17,889 bases of DNA from NCBI GenBank assembly GCA_050259035.1, contig JBLMZW010000251.1, positions 1 through 17,889 on the forward strand. Reading direction: 5' to 3'. The position numbers were made by a program, and so were the translations under genes. Below the pieces are notes generated by a model. That model did no database searches. It was not told where the DNA came from and saw only the letters and a program-made list of their open reading frames with translations. Below are positions 1 through 7,092 of this stretch, piece by piece. Source of the stretch: JBLMZW01 sp050259035. GTDB lineage: Bacteria; Bacillota; Syntrophomonadia; Syntrophomonadales; DTU052. Within the stretch, counting starts at the first letter, position 1; each line of letters begins with the position of its first letter.

Positions 1-1
1 C

Positions 2-685
2 CTGGCTATTTTCGAGCTGGGGAATGTCTTCCGGCCTTGCCAAAAGGGCCTACCAGATGAGGTTCTTATGCTGGGTGGTATTGTGGTGGGAAAAACCAAT
101 CCGGGCTGGCAGGGGAAAACAGTCGATATGGATTTCTACTTTCTCAAAGGAATAATCGAGGAAATGTTCAGGGAAATAAACGTCAACGGTATTGAGTTCG
201 TTCCTGGTGATGTGAGGCATACTTATCACCCGGGACGGACAGCGGCTATAATATACCAGGGTGAAAAAGTAGGGTATATAGGTGAAATACATCCCAGTAT
301 TTTATCCAGTCTTGATATTAAGAAAAGGCCATGTCTTTTTGAATTAAGCCTAGGAGCCATATTTAAAGGGTTAGATACCAGGATAAGAGTAAAGGATGTG
401 TCAAAGTATCCGGACGTTAAGCGTGACCTGGCTCTAGTGGTTAATGAGGATGTGCCAGCAGCAGATTTATTTAATACGATAAGGGTGGCCAGCGGTGATC
501 TCCTGAAAAATGTAGACCTTTTCGATATATACCGTTCGGTTGAACTGGGGGAAGGATTAAAAAGTCTTGCTTTTTCACTTAGCTTCCAATCCTACCAGGG
601 TACTTTGCAGGACGACGAGGTTAATATTTTAATGCAGAAGGTTATAGCCCGGGCCGCGGAGGTTCATCAGGCCAGGTTGCGCTAA
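2..685 (+). CDS. pheT: Phenylalanyl-tRNA synthetase beta subunit, C-terminal part
   Basis: This is the 3' end of pheT; the start lies off the left edge and the first complete codon begins at base 2, leaving 227 residues. PheT is the beta subunit of the alpha2-beta2 enzyme that charges tRNA-Phe in the cytoplasm. The visible part opens with LAIFELGNVF, typical of the catalytic-like core of the subunit. It continues through HPGRTAAI and VGYIGEIHP, both familiar PheT strings. It ends with the ferredoxin-fold anticodon-binding (FDX-ACB) domain over about the last 95 residues, recognisable from SKYPDVKRDLALVV and SFQSYQGTLQDDEVN. The reading frame is intact to the TAA stop, and a strong terminator follows about 100 bases downstream. 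In many Firmicutes zapA comes soon after pheT; here about 3.6 kb of other genes separate them. Family assignment is very secure. Confidence 0.96.
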   Translation: MAIFELGNVFRPCQKGLPDEVLMLGGIVVGKTNPGWQGKTVDMDFYFLKGIIEEMFREINVNGIEFVPGDVRHTYHPGRTAAIIYQGEKVGYIGEIHPSILSSLDIKKRPCLFELSLGAIFKGLDTRIRVKDVSKYPDVKRDLALVVNEDVPAADLFNTIRVASGDLLKNVDLFDIYRSVELGEGLKSLAFSLSFQSYQGTLQDDEVNILMQKVIARAAEVHQARLR

Positions 686-789
686 TTTATGATAAGCTTG
701 CCGTAATTTGGCAGAAGGAGATAAACAAATAACGTAGAAATAATATAACAACCAAATCATTGGACACGGTTTAACTGCGGTTGCCGTGC

Positions 790-815
790 AAAGGAGGACG
801 AAAGGTCCTCCTTTT
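790..815 (+). terminator. Rho-independent terminator after pheT
   Basis: A perfect 10-base-pair stem, AAAGGAGGAC (790-799) with GTCCTCCTTT (805-814), encloses the 5-base loop GAAAG. A T-rich run (TTTTACTTTCT) follows on the plus strand. It ends the pheT transcript. On the minus strand the stem is followed by TTTGC, so it could also weakly stop transcription from the opposing gene at 890-1582, which converges on it. Confidence 0.9.
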
Positions 816-889
816 ACTTTCTATAATGCCACAATATAAGGGGCATTGATTATACGCCAGTCCCCCTCGACTAGACATATAGAGAATTA

Positions 890-1582
890 TTATTCATCTT
901 CAGAACCAGTTATTTCATTAAGCCCATCAGTTTCCGTATCTATTGGATCAATTTCTGCATCGTCATTACCCTCAGCTGACAGATCAAAAAGGATTTGATG
1001 CTGATAAGCGTTAGTAAATCTATCTTTTAAAGAAATAATTTCAGAACCGTCATTAAAACCATTATTATAACCATTTATACTAGCCTGTAATTCACTTATG
1101 CTTCTGTTATCGTTGATTGGAATATCGCCATAACAGGGAACTAGAAGATGCCAGTTAACGTCATCGCCCGTGGCGGATGCAAAAAGATAAGTTTTTCCCG
1201 GTTCCAATAAAGAATCATTAAAATGTAAAATTAAATACCGTTGGCCATCTTTAGTGATTTCTCCGCCTTCTTGGTTTACGGTTACCGTTCCGTTAAGATT
1301 TCCTTTAATATTATCTATCACTTCCACACCAAATTGTGTAGCCGGGATGTTTTCGATAAACGATTCATTACCTATCTGGGAAATTACCTTCCCAATGAAA
1401 ACGTTATCGGATATGCCTACTAATTTTCGGTCATCTTTCATATCTGTAACCCAGGATGCTTGCATACGAGTTACAATAACATCATCATTCTTGTTTAAGC
1501 TGTGGAAAACGAAACCATAAATAAGAAGTACTGTAGAAAAAATTAATATAATGATATGTTTTTTGTTAAAATTAGTTGCCAT
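890..1582 (-). CDS. Hypothetical membrane-anchored protein with acidic C-terminus
   Basis: I do not recognise this 230-residue protein well enough to name it. It starts with a short basic stretch and one hydrophobic segment at about residues 10-27 (IIILIFSTVLLIYGFVF), so it is probably an N-terminally anchored or secreted protein facing outward. The middle (about 55-140) is rich in beta-prone strings such as SDNVFIGKVISQI, GVEVIDNIKGNL and VTVNQEGG. This suggests a small beta-barrel domain of the sort seen in uncharacterised Bacillus and Clostridia exported proteins; that is inference. The last 30 residues are strongly acidic. The ATG start is supported by GGGAGG about 10 bases upstream. The gene is clearly AT-richer than its neighbours (about 36% G+C over four 60-base lines I counted), lies on the opposite strand, and sits between pheT and the lipase gene, which suggests later acquisition. 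It is transcribed divergently from the lipase gene. Confidence 0.8.
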   Translation of the reverse strand: MATNFNKKHIIILIFSTVLLIYGFVFHSLNKNDDVIVTRMQASWVTDMKDDRKLVGISDNVFIGKVISQIGNESFIENIPATQFGVEVIDNIKGNLNGTVTVNQEGGEITKDGQRYLILHFNDSLLEPGKTYLFASATGDDVNWHLLVPCYGDIPINDNRSISELQASINGYNNGFNDGSEIISLKDRFTNAYQHQILFDLSAEGNDDAEIDPIDTETDGLNEITGSEDE

Positions 1583-1667
1583 TCCGTAATCCCTCCCTTA
1601 TTGATTTTACAAATTGTAATCTGCTTATCGTGAGCGTAATTGTTGTTCCCTGTACCCGATTATCTCA

Positions 1668-1697
1668 TTGACAAAAATAACTGTCATCGGGAATAAT
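1668..1697 (+). promoter_or_regulatory. Candidate sigma-A promoter for lipase-glpK
   Basis: A perfect -35 box TTGACA (1668-1673) is followed after 18 bases by AATAAT (1692-1697), one mismatch from the -10 consensus. It lies in the divergent gap and points towards the lipase gene, giving an untranslated leader of roughly 85 bases. The -35 box is part of the dyad TGACA-N8-TGTCA (1669-1686), flanked by CCCGA and TCGGG (1655-1691), so a repressor could sit on it. A second, weaker -10-like TATAAA lies at 1752-1757. Confidence 0.55.
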
Positions 1698-1718
1698 GTC
1701 AAAATCAGTTGATAAGAA

Positions 1719-1751
1719 AAATGTTGGTTTCCTTACATTTTTCCGAAATGT
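1719..1751. repeat. Three AAATGT half-sites upstream of the lipase gene
   Basis: AAATGT (1719-1724), its reverse complement ACATTT (1735-1740) and AAATGT again (1746-1751) lie within 33 bases. The last two form a 17-base palindrome with a 5-base centre. They sit between the candidate promoter at 1668-1697 and the start of the lipase gene, so they could be operator half-sites. Function is inference, and in AT-rich DNA such words arise by chance fairly easily. Confidence 0.35.
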
Positions 1752-1788
1752 TATAAAATAGAATTATAAAAACATGGGGGGCGGGAAA

Positions 1789-2622
1789 ATGACCGGTGAG
1801 GTAAACCAGGGCTGGATGGAAAGCCAGGGATTAAAGATATTTTATCGTTCCTGGCAGCCTGAAGAGGTTAAAGCTGTTCTTATTCTGGTTCACGGTGCGG
1901 GTGATCACTCAGGGCGTTATCTGCATGTTGGTGAATTTTTCAGTCAAAAGGGTTTGGCGGTCTTAGCCCCGGATTTAAGGGGGCAGGGAGACTCAGAAGG
2001 GGTCCGGGGGCATGTTGGTGACTTCGAGGAGTACCTTCAGGATGTTTCTCACATGATTGAGGCGGCTCGTAAGCAGTATCCTGAAGTGCCTGTCTTCTTA
2101 CTGGGGCACAGCATGGGAGGAACAATTGGTGCATTGTATGGTATAACCAGACCAGGCAAGGTACAGGGCATTTTGTTATCATCACCCTGTATGGGCCTGG
2201 TGATGAAGATAAACCCGGTTAAGAAATTGGTGGGAAAATTGGTCGGAAAGGTTGTTCCTAAACTTACTGTTCCCGATGGGATTGATCCATCCTGGGTTTC
2301 ACGCTCACCGGAAGTAGTAGCGGCATATGCAACCGATAATGTTAGATGCGGGCGGGTAACCGCCTCCTGGTACAATGCTTTCGAGGCCGCCTGGTTAAAG
2401 GCCTTAGCACAAGCCCGGGATTTTAAATATCCCTGCCTTATTCTTCAAGCAGGTGATGATCGGCTGGTTGAAAAAGAAAAAAGTGAGCTATTTTATCAAC
2501 AAATTAGTTCAAAAGACAAGACTTTCCGCTTTTGTGAAGGATGTTATCATGAGATTATGAATGAGCCAGAAAAAGAAAAAGTATTGCAGGACATGTGGAA
2601 CTGGATAATGGAAAGGATTTAG
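1789..2622 (+). CDS. Alpha/beta hydrolase, monoacylglycerol lipase / lysophospholipase type
   Basis: Serine hydrolase of the Hydrolase_4 / PldB-like group, which cleaves monoacylglycerols or lysophospholipids to free fatty acid and a glycerol moiety. Counting from the ATG at 1789 (277 residues), LVHGAGDHSGRY at 33-44 is the oxyanion-hole region and PDLRGQGDSEG at 61-71 is typical of the family. Ser108 in GHSMGG is the nucleophile, the acid is Asp223 or Asp224 in GDDRLV, and His254 in YHEIMNE completes the triad. There is no signal peptide, so it should be cytoplasmic. A basic amphipathic stretch in the cap (KKLVGKLVGKVVPKL) could touch membranes. I chose ATG 1789 over the in-frame ATG at 1774 because a G-run (1776-1781) lies at proper spacing before 1789 and nothing like a ribosome site precedes 1774. 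The glycerol kinase gene follows after 25 bases, so the pair probably shares a transcript and a pathway. Confidence 0.9.
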   Translation: MTGEVNQGWMESQGLKIFYRSWQPEEVKAVLILVHGAGDHSGRYLHVGEFFSQKGLAVLAPDLRGQGDSEGVRGHVGDFEEYLQDVSHMIEAARKQYPEVPVFLLGHSMGGTIGALYGITRPGKVQGILLSSPCMGLVMKINPVKKLVGKLVGKVVPKLTVPDGIDPSWVSRSPEVVAAYATDNVRCGRVTASWYNAFEAAWLKALAQARDFKYPCLILQAGDDRLVEKEKSELFYQQISSKDKTFRFCEGCYHEIMNEPEKEKVLQDMWNWIMERI

Positions 2623-2647
2623 TCAGTATTAGCGGGGAGGAAGAAAA

Positions 2648-4144
2648 TTGGGGAAGGGTTATATTTTATCAATAGATCAGGGAACAACCGGCTCTACTGT
2701 TTTAATAATAGATCATGATGGTAATATCATTTCCCGTGGGTATAAAGAATTTACGCAGATATACCCCAAGCCGGGCTGGGTTGAGCATGACCCCCAGGAA
2801 ATTTGGGCGGTAACAGTAGGAACCGCCAAACAGGCCATACTGCAGGCGGATATCCGGAGTGATGATATTTTAGCCATAGGTATTACCAACCAGCGTGAAA
2901 CCACGGTGGTCTGGGAAAAGGAAACCGGAAAACCGGTGACTAACGCTATTGTATGGCAGTGTCGAAGAACAGCCCCACTGTGTGATGAACTAAAATCGAA
3001 GGGATATGAACCCTCGATAAGAGCAAAAACCGGGCTGGTAGTCGATGCCTATTTTTCAGCCACCAAATTAGCATGGATACTTGACCAGATTCCCGGGGCT
3101 CGCAGCCGGGCTGAGAAGGGGGAATTGCTTTTCGGTACCATTGATACCTGGCTGGTTTGGAAACTGACCGGGGGAAAGGTACATGCAACCGATTATTCCA
3201 ACGCATCGCGCACCATGCTTTATAACATCCATCAACTTAACTGGGATCAAGATATCCTTAATCATCTTAACATTCCTTCGATAGTGCTTCCTGAGGTCCG
3301 TGGTTCAAGTGAAATATACGGGTTTGCGGAACCCGATATTCTCGGCTCGCGTATACCTGTGGCCGCTATCGCCGGCGATCAACAAGCTGCTTTGTTTGGA
3401 CAGACCTGCTTTGAACCCGGTTCCATCAAAAACACTTACGGCACCGGGTGTTTTCTCCTCATGAACACGGGGTCCCAACCTTTTGACTCCCAATATGGAC
3501 TTTTAACTACTATTGCCTGGGGGTTGAATGGTGCAGTAACCTATGCTCTGGAAGGGAGCATTTTCATGGGAGGAGCATCGGTTCAATGGTTAAGAGATGA
3601 AATGAAACTGATTGAGAAGGCCGCCGATACGGAGATGCTAGCCGGGGCGGTTTCAAGTAATGACGGGGTATACCTAGTTCCCGCTTTCGTAGGGTTAGGG
3701 GCACCATACTGGAATATGTACGCTCGGGGAACCATTCTCGGAATGAGCAGGAGAACACGAAAAGAACACATAGTGAGGGCCGCCCTGGAGTCAATAGCTT
3801 ACCAGACCTATGATGTTTTGAAGGCGATGAACAACGATACCGGAATCAGTTCAGATACACTAAGAGTTGATGGAGGAGCTGTGGTTAATAACTTCCTAAT
3901 GCAGTTCCAGGCTGATATTTTAGGATTAACGGTGGAAAGGCCGGTCTTGCAGGAATCAACAGGAATGGGGGCCGGGTTTCTGGCCGGGCTGACGGTGGGT
4001 TTTTGGAAGGACCTGGACGAATTGAAACAGGCAAGAAAGGTGGAACGTCTTTTTATACCTGCGATGTTGCGGGAAGAAAAGGAGTCCCTTTTAAAAGGTT
4101 GGGAAAGAGCGGTTAACTGTGTTCTGGATTACAGCCGGCAATGA
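2648..4144 (+). CDS. glpK: Glycerol kinase
   Basis: FGGY-family kinase that phosphorylates glycerol with ATP to sn-glycerol 3-phosphate in the cytoplasm. The 498-residue length is normal. Motifs in order: phosphate loop DQGTTGST at 10-17, YPKPGWVEHDP near 39-49, glycerol-binding Arg83-Glu84 in NQRETTVVW, Tyr135 in VDAYFSATK, the base Asp244 in AGDQQAALFGQ, NTYGTGC, and LRVDGGAVVNNFLMQFQ near the end. The start is TTG, supported by GGGGAGG seven bases upstream. Two details differ from the best-known enzymes. The usual DQGTTSSR is DQGTTGST. The loop before AGDQQ (residues 224-237) has no histidine, although the Gram-positive enzymes controlled by HPr phosphorylation carry their target His there. 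No glpF or glpD is adjacent; the partner here is the upstream lipase, which could supply glycerol. Confidence 0.97.
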   Translation: MGKGYILSIDQGTTGSTVLIIDHDGNIISRGYKEFTQIYPKPGWVEHDPQEIWAVTVGTAKQAILQADIRSDDILAIGITNQRETTVVWEKETGKPVTNAIVWQCRRTAPLCDELKSKGYEPSIRAKTGLVVDAYFSATKLAWILDQIPGARSRAEKGELLFGTIDTWLVWKLTGGKVHATDYSNASRTMLYNIHQLNWDQDILNHLNIPSIVLPEVRGSSEIYGFAEPDILGSRIPVAAIAGDQQAALFGQTCFEPGSIKNTYGTGCFLLMNTGSQPFDSQYGLLTTIAWGLNGAVTYALEGSIFMGGASVQWLRDEMKLIEKAADTEMLAGAVSSNDGVYLVPAFVGLGAPYWNMYARGTILGMSRRTRKEHIVRAALESIAYQTYDVLKAMNNDTGISSDTLRVDGGAVVNNFLMQFQADILGLTVERPVLQESTGMGAGFLAGLTVGFWKDLDELKQARKVERLFIPAMLREEKESLLKGWERAVNCVLDYSRQ

Positions 4145-4149
4145 ATTCC

Positions 4150-4207
4150 GCAATTTCCCAACAATTTTTGATTATAGGAACAATGTTATTTAGTTGTTTT
4201 CAATTGC
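4150..4207. repeat. Interrupted dyad in the glpK-zapA gap
   Basis: GCAATT (4150-4155) and AACAA (4160-4164) are complementary, in order, to AATTGC (4202-4207) and TTGTT (4194-4198), with a 29-base AT-rich centre. It could be a weak transcript end for glpK or an operator for the zapA transcript. It has no T-tract and is not GC-rich, so it is not a standard terminator. Between it and zapA, TATAAC at 4234-4239 is a -10-like word with no good -35. No other feature is seen in this 135-base gap apart from the zapA ribosome site. Confidence 0.3.
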
Positions 4208-4279
4208 CATTATCTGAAGGGAAAAGAAACTCTTATAACGAATAAGGGAAAATGACTCTGATACCAGGAGGAGTTTTCA

Positions 4280-4561
4280 ATGAATAATGAAAAAAGACAG
4301 GGTATATCCAAAGTTATAGTGAACATATTTAATGAAGAGTATGTGGTAAGGGGTACAGAAGATCCGGAATACATACAAATGCTTGCCAGTTATGTTGACC
4401 GAAAAATGCAGGCCATACATCAGAAGAATCCCGGACTGGGAACCAACAGACTGGCAGTCTTGACCGCCCTTAATCTGGTGGATGAATTGAGTAAACTGCA
4501 GGAAGACTATGACCAGTTATTAAAGCGTCTTGAGGAGGCAAGGGGTAACCGACCAACGTGA
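4280..4561 (+). CDS. zapA: Cell division protein ZapA
   Basis: Small FtsZ-ring accessory protein of 93 residues, close to the 85 or so of Bacillus ZapA. It binds and bundles FtsZ at midcell and is dispensable in most species. The N-terminal half, with VIVNIFNEEYVVRGTEDPEYI at about 12-32, is the family's beta-hairpin and first helix. LASYVDRKMQAI (36-47) and NRLAVLTALNLVDELSKL (56-73) are the conserved helices, the latter running into a C-terminal coiled coil. The ATG is preceded by AGGAGG eight bases upstream. The TGA stop overlaps the ATG of polX as TGATG, so the two are probably translationally coupled, matching their adjacency in Bacillus and Clostridia. Confidence 0.92.
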   Translation: MNNEKRQGISKVIVNIFNEEYVVRGTEDPEYIQMLASYVDRKMQAIHQKNPGLGTNRLAVLTALNLVDELSKLQEDYDQLLKRLEEARGNRPT

Positions 4562-6240
4562 TGGAGAATCGAAAGATTGCTGGTATGTTCGAGACTTTAG
4601 CGAATGCTCTGGAAATTCTGGGAGAAAACCAATTCAAGATTAGGGCTTACCGCAGCGCTGCTCGAACTATATATAACTTGGATGAAGATGTTGAGGATTA
4701 TTGGCGGGAAGGTCGTCTGCAGCAGATTCCAGGTGTAGGCAAGGCTATTCAGGATAAGATAGGTGAGATAATTGAGACCGGTGACCTGAGATATCTCCGT
4801 GACCTGTACCAGAGAATTCCGGAAGAGGTAGTCAGTATGCTGGCTATACCGGGCCTGGGGCCAAGGACTATTGGGATTATTTATCAAAGCCTTGGGATTA
4901 CGAGTATAGAAGACTTGGTGCAGGCAGCCAAGGAGAGAAAGATTCGGCGATTGCCCGGGCTGGGGGCCAAAACCGAATACAACATACTAAAGGGAATTGA
5001 TTTATTAAAAGCAGCAGGTGAGAGCGTTACCCTGGGGGTGGTTTTGCCACTCGCGGACGATTTTTGCTCTTATCTTAATGAGGGGACTGGCATTGTTCAG
5101 GCCCAATTGGTCGGAAGCATCCGCCGCCGTAAACCGGTGGTTAACGATGTAGATATTCTAGTCGCAGCCAATAACCAGGCTGATGTCGAAAAGCGTGTCA
5201 GCAACTACCGCAGTTTAAAACAGGTAACGGAGATAGAACCGGATGTAATCAGAGGCCAGATGGGGCCAGGATTTAGATTCGAGGTCATAACAGTCAAGCC
5301 GGGTGATTTTCCCCTGGCTTTTTTATTGGCGACAGGATCCAAAGAACACCGGCAGGTACTGCTGGAACTGATGGCGGAAAGCGGATTGACTGCTGGGGAA
5401 AGTGAAAAGGACATCTACAATAAACTGGGCCTCGAATGGATCCCTCCTGAACTGAGAGAGAATCGGGGAGAGATTGACATGGCCCGCAATAATGCTCTTC
5501 CCCATCTGGTCGATGTGCCGGATATCAAAGGTGATTTGCATATTCACACCGATTGGAGCGACGGGGCCCAGAACCTGGAGCAGATGGTGGAGACGGCCCG
5601 GGCTTTGGGCTACTCTTATATAGCCATAACCGAACATTCCAAATCACTGGCGATTTCCCGGGGATTGAACGAGGAACGGCTAAAAAGGCAGACTGAGTAC
5701 ATTAAGGAATTAAACACTCGGATGAAAGACTTTACTGTATTGACTGGCATTGAGGTAGATATTCTGAAGGATGGGAGTCTCGATTTACCGGACGATATTC
5801 TTAAAGATTTAGATGTGGTTATCGCTTCAATACACAGCCACTTCCCCCTATCCCAGGAGGAACAAACCGGCCGGATTATCTCCGCTATAAGGAATCCACA
5901 GGTTGATATAATCGGGCATCTGACCGGCCGATTACTTAACCGGCGCCCCGGTTACCAGGTAGACGTGGATAAGGTACTAGAGGAAGCAGCTAAAAATCAA
6001 ACCGCACTGGAGATAAACGCCCACCCGGATCGCCTGGATGTTTCCGAGGAAAACGCCAGGAAGGCCAGGGAACAAGGGGTTAAAATCATAATAAACAGTG
6101 ATGCTCACCACGCCGGAGATATGCTTTTCATGAAATACGGTGTGTTCAACGCCCGCCGTGGATGGCTGGAAGTCAGCGATGTTTTAAATACCGGAACGGT
6201 GAATAGCATCCGGGAATACTTCGGGAATAAAGCTAGATAA
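4561..6240 (+). CDS. polX: Family X DNA polymerase with PHP domain (PolX)
   Basis: Bacterial PolX combines a Pol-beta-like gap-filling polymerase with a PHP phosphoesterase that gives 3'-5' exonuclease and AP-endonuclease activity in base excision repair. From ATG 4561 the protein has 559 residues. The N-terminal 8-kDa-like helix-hairpin-helix domain covers about 1-90 (FKIRAYRSAARTIYNL, IPGVGKAIQDKI). A second hairpin region follows at about 95-145, then LVGSIRRRKPVVNDVDILV with Asp196 and Asp198. The PHP domain begins at HIHTDWSDG (327-335) and has EHS, GIEVDIL, SIHSHF, GHLTGR and the terminal NSDAHH, so its metal ligands look complete. The polymerase site does not. The third carboxylate position, normally Asp in V-D-L-R, is Glu241, and the usual YFTGSK is LATGSK (256-261). 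An alternative GTG start lies at 4558, but TGATG overlap with zapA favours ATG. Identity is secure; polymerase competence is uncertain. Confidence 0.95.
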   Translation: MENRKIAGMFETLANALEILGENQFKIRAYRSAARTIYNLDEDVEDYWREGRLQQIPGVGKAIQDKIGEIIETGDLRYLRDLYQRIPEEVVSMLAIPGLGPRTIGIIYQSLGITSIEDLVQAAKERKIRRLPGLGAKTEYNILKGIDLLKAAGESVTLGVVLPLADDFCSYLNEGTGIVQAQLVGSIRRRKPVVNDVDILVAANNQADVEKRVSNYRSLKQVTEIEPDVIRGQMGPGFRFEVITVKPGDFPLAFLLATGSKEHRQVLLELMAESGLTAGESEKDIYNKLGLEWIPPELRENRGEIDMARNNALPHLVDVPDIKGDLHIHTDWSDGAQNLEQMVETARALGYSYIAITEHSKSLAISRGLNEERLKRQTEYIKELNTRMKDFTVLTGIEVDILKDGSLDLPDDILKDLDVVIASIHSHFPLSQEEQTGRIISAIRNPQVDIIGHLTGRLLNRRPGYQVDVDKVLEEAAKNQTALEINAHPDRLDVSEENARKAREQGVKIIINSDAHHAGDMLFMKYGVFNARRGWLEVSDVLNTGTVNSIREYFGNKAR

Positions 6241-6281
6241 GGGAACCATACTAAGAGTGGAGTATTCTCGGGAGGCTTGAA

Positions 6282-6968
6282 GTGTACCATTTTATCTTTC
6301 GAGCAATCGCCATGTATTTAACCGCTATGGTGGTTATCAGATTAATGGGTAAGCGAGCCCTGGGTGAACTGGGGCTTTTTGATTTTGTGGTGATGACCGG
6401 GGTTGGTCACATTTTGACCTCGGTGGCGTTAGATCAGAGCTTGCCTTTTTACGAGGGGGTCGGCGTCCTGGCGGTCCTGGCGATAATGGAGTACCTGACC
6501 GGCATCCTATCCCTTAAGAATCAAAACCTGGCTCATATAATATCCGGCAAGCCGGTGGTAATGATTGAAAACGGAAAAATCATAAAGAAAAACCTGGCCC
6601 GAGAAAAGTTCAACGTAGACGACCTTTTACAGGAATTACGCAAGCAGGGAATAAGGGATGTGGCGGAGGTTGAAAAAGGGATGCTGGAACCTTCCGGCGG
6701 TTTTAGCGTCATATTGAAAGGGGAAGCCGAGTCGGTGACCAGAGGGGAATTGGGGATCGAATGGACGCCGGATGCTGACAGTATACTGACCTATCAGATT
6801 TCAAGACGGGAAGAGGTTTTTGACCCGAAGGTTTATCCCAACCGTTCGCCCGATACCATGGTCTTGCTGCCGGACGTGGCCCGGGAAATGACCCAAAAGT
6901 TGGATGAGGTAATAAATAGGCTCAATGAGATGGAGAAAAGGCTGCCTGGACACTCTGATAATCAATGA
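6282..6968 (+). CDS. DUF421 (YetF-like) membrane protein
   Basis: A 228-residue member of the DUF421 / YetF family, integral membrane proteins of unsettled function; some Bacillus members are linked to sporulation or envelope functions. Three hydrophobic segments are visible at about residues 4-21, 35-52 and 58-78, with the family signature RLMGKRALGELGLFDFVVM between the first two. The cytoplasmic part carries GKPVVMIENGKI (about 89-100) and REKFNVDDLLQELRKQGI, the characteristic conserved core of this family. The last 25 residues form a short charged helix (EMTQKLDEVINRLNEMEKRL), probably a coiled coil. The start is GTG with GGGAGG six bases upstream; no ATG lies nearby. It follows polX by 41 bases and is probably in the same transcript, with no evident functional link. 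Confidence 0.9.
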   Translation: MYHFIFRAIAMYLTAMVVIRLMGKRALGELGLFDFVVMTGVGHILTSVALDQSLPFYEGVGVLAVLAIMEYLTGILSLKNQNLAHIISGKPVVMIENGKIIKKNLAREKFNVDDLLQELRKQGIRDVAEVEKGMLEPSGGFSVILKGEAESVTRGELGIEWTPDADSILTYQISRREEVFDPKVYPNRSPDTMVLLPDVAREMTQKLDEVINRLNEMEKRLPGHSDNQ

Positions 6969-6998
6969 GAAGGTCATTGTACTTTATAAAATTATATT

Positions 6999-7020
6999 CC
7001 TCGCCATATTTATGGCGAGG
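6999..7020. terminator. Strong hairpin after the DUF421 gene, no T-tract
   Basis: CCTCGCCAT (6999-7007) pairs perfectly with ATGGCGAGG (7012-7020) around a 4-base loop, 30 bases after the DUF421 stop. The position suits the end of the zapA-polX-DUF421 transcript, but neither strand has a T-run after it. It may act as an RNA-processing or stabilising hairpin, or as a protein-binding palindrome. Confidence 0.45.
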
Positions 7021-7038
7021 GCTAAGGTGTAAAGTATT

Positions 7039-7080
7039 GAAAGGCGCATGTCTTAGGGAACCGATTCAGGCGCGCCTTTC
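7039..7080. repeat. Inverted repeat overlapping the NIF3-operon promoter
   Basis: GAAAGGCGC (7039-7047) pairs perfectly with GCGCCTTTC (7072-7080) around a 24-base loop. The right arm lies between the putative -35 and -10 of the promoter for the next operon. This could be the real terminator of the upstream unit, because the arm ends in CTTTCTTAT, or an operator. The loop contains TCTTAGGGA, which recurs at the next gene's ribosome site. Confidence 0.4.
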
Positions 7081-7092
7081 TTATGATATAAT
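7065..7092 (+). promoter_or_regulatory. Extended -10 promoter for the NIF3-U32-mutS2 operon
   Basis: TGATATAAT at 7084-7092 is a perfect extended -10 (TGN plus TATAAT at 7087-7092). The -35 position holds only a weak TTCAGG (7065-7070), which is usual for extended -10 promoters. The start point would fall near 7099, leaving a leader of about 28 bases that contains GGGAGGG (7114-7120), six bases before the ATG at 7127. Confidence 0.7.

Noticed and set aside
839..867. Second hairpin (AGGGG / CCCCT) before the hypothetical gene
   Set aside because: Only five pairs around a 19-base loop with no T-run; likely chance.
1774..1788. Upstream ATG start for the lipase gene
   Set aside because: No ribosome site precedes it, while the G-run it contains is at the right distance for the ATG at 1789.
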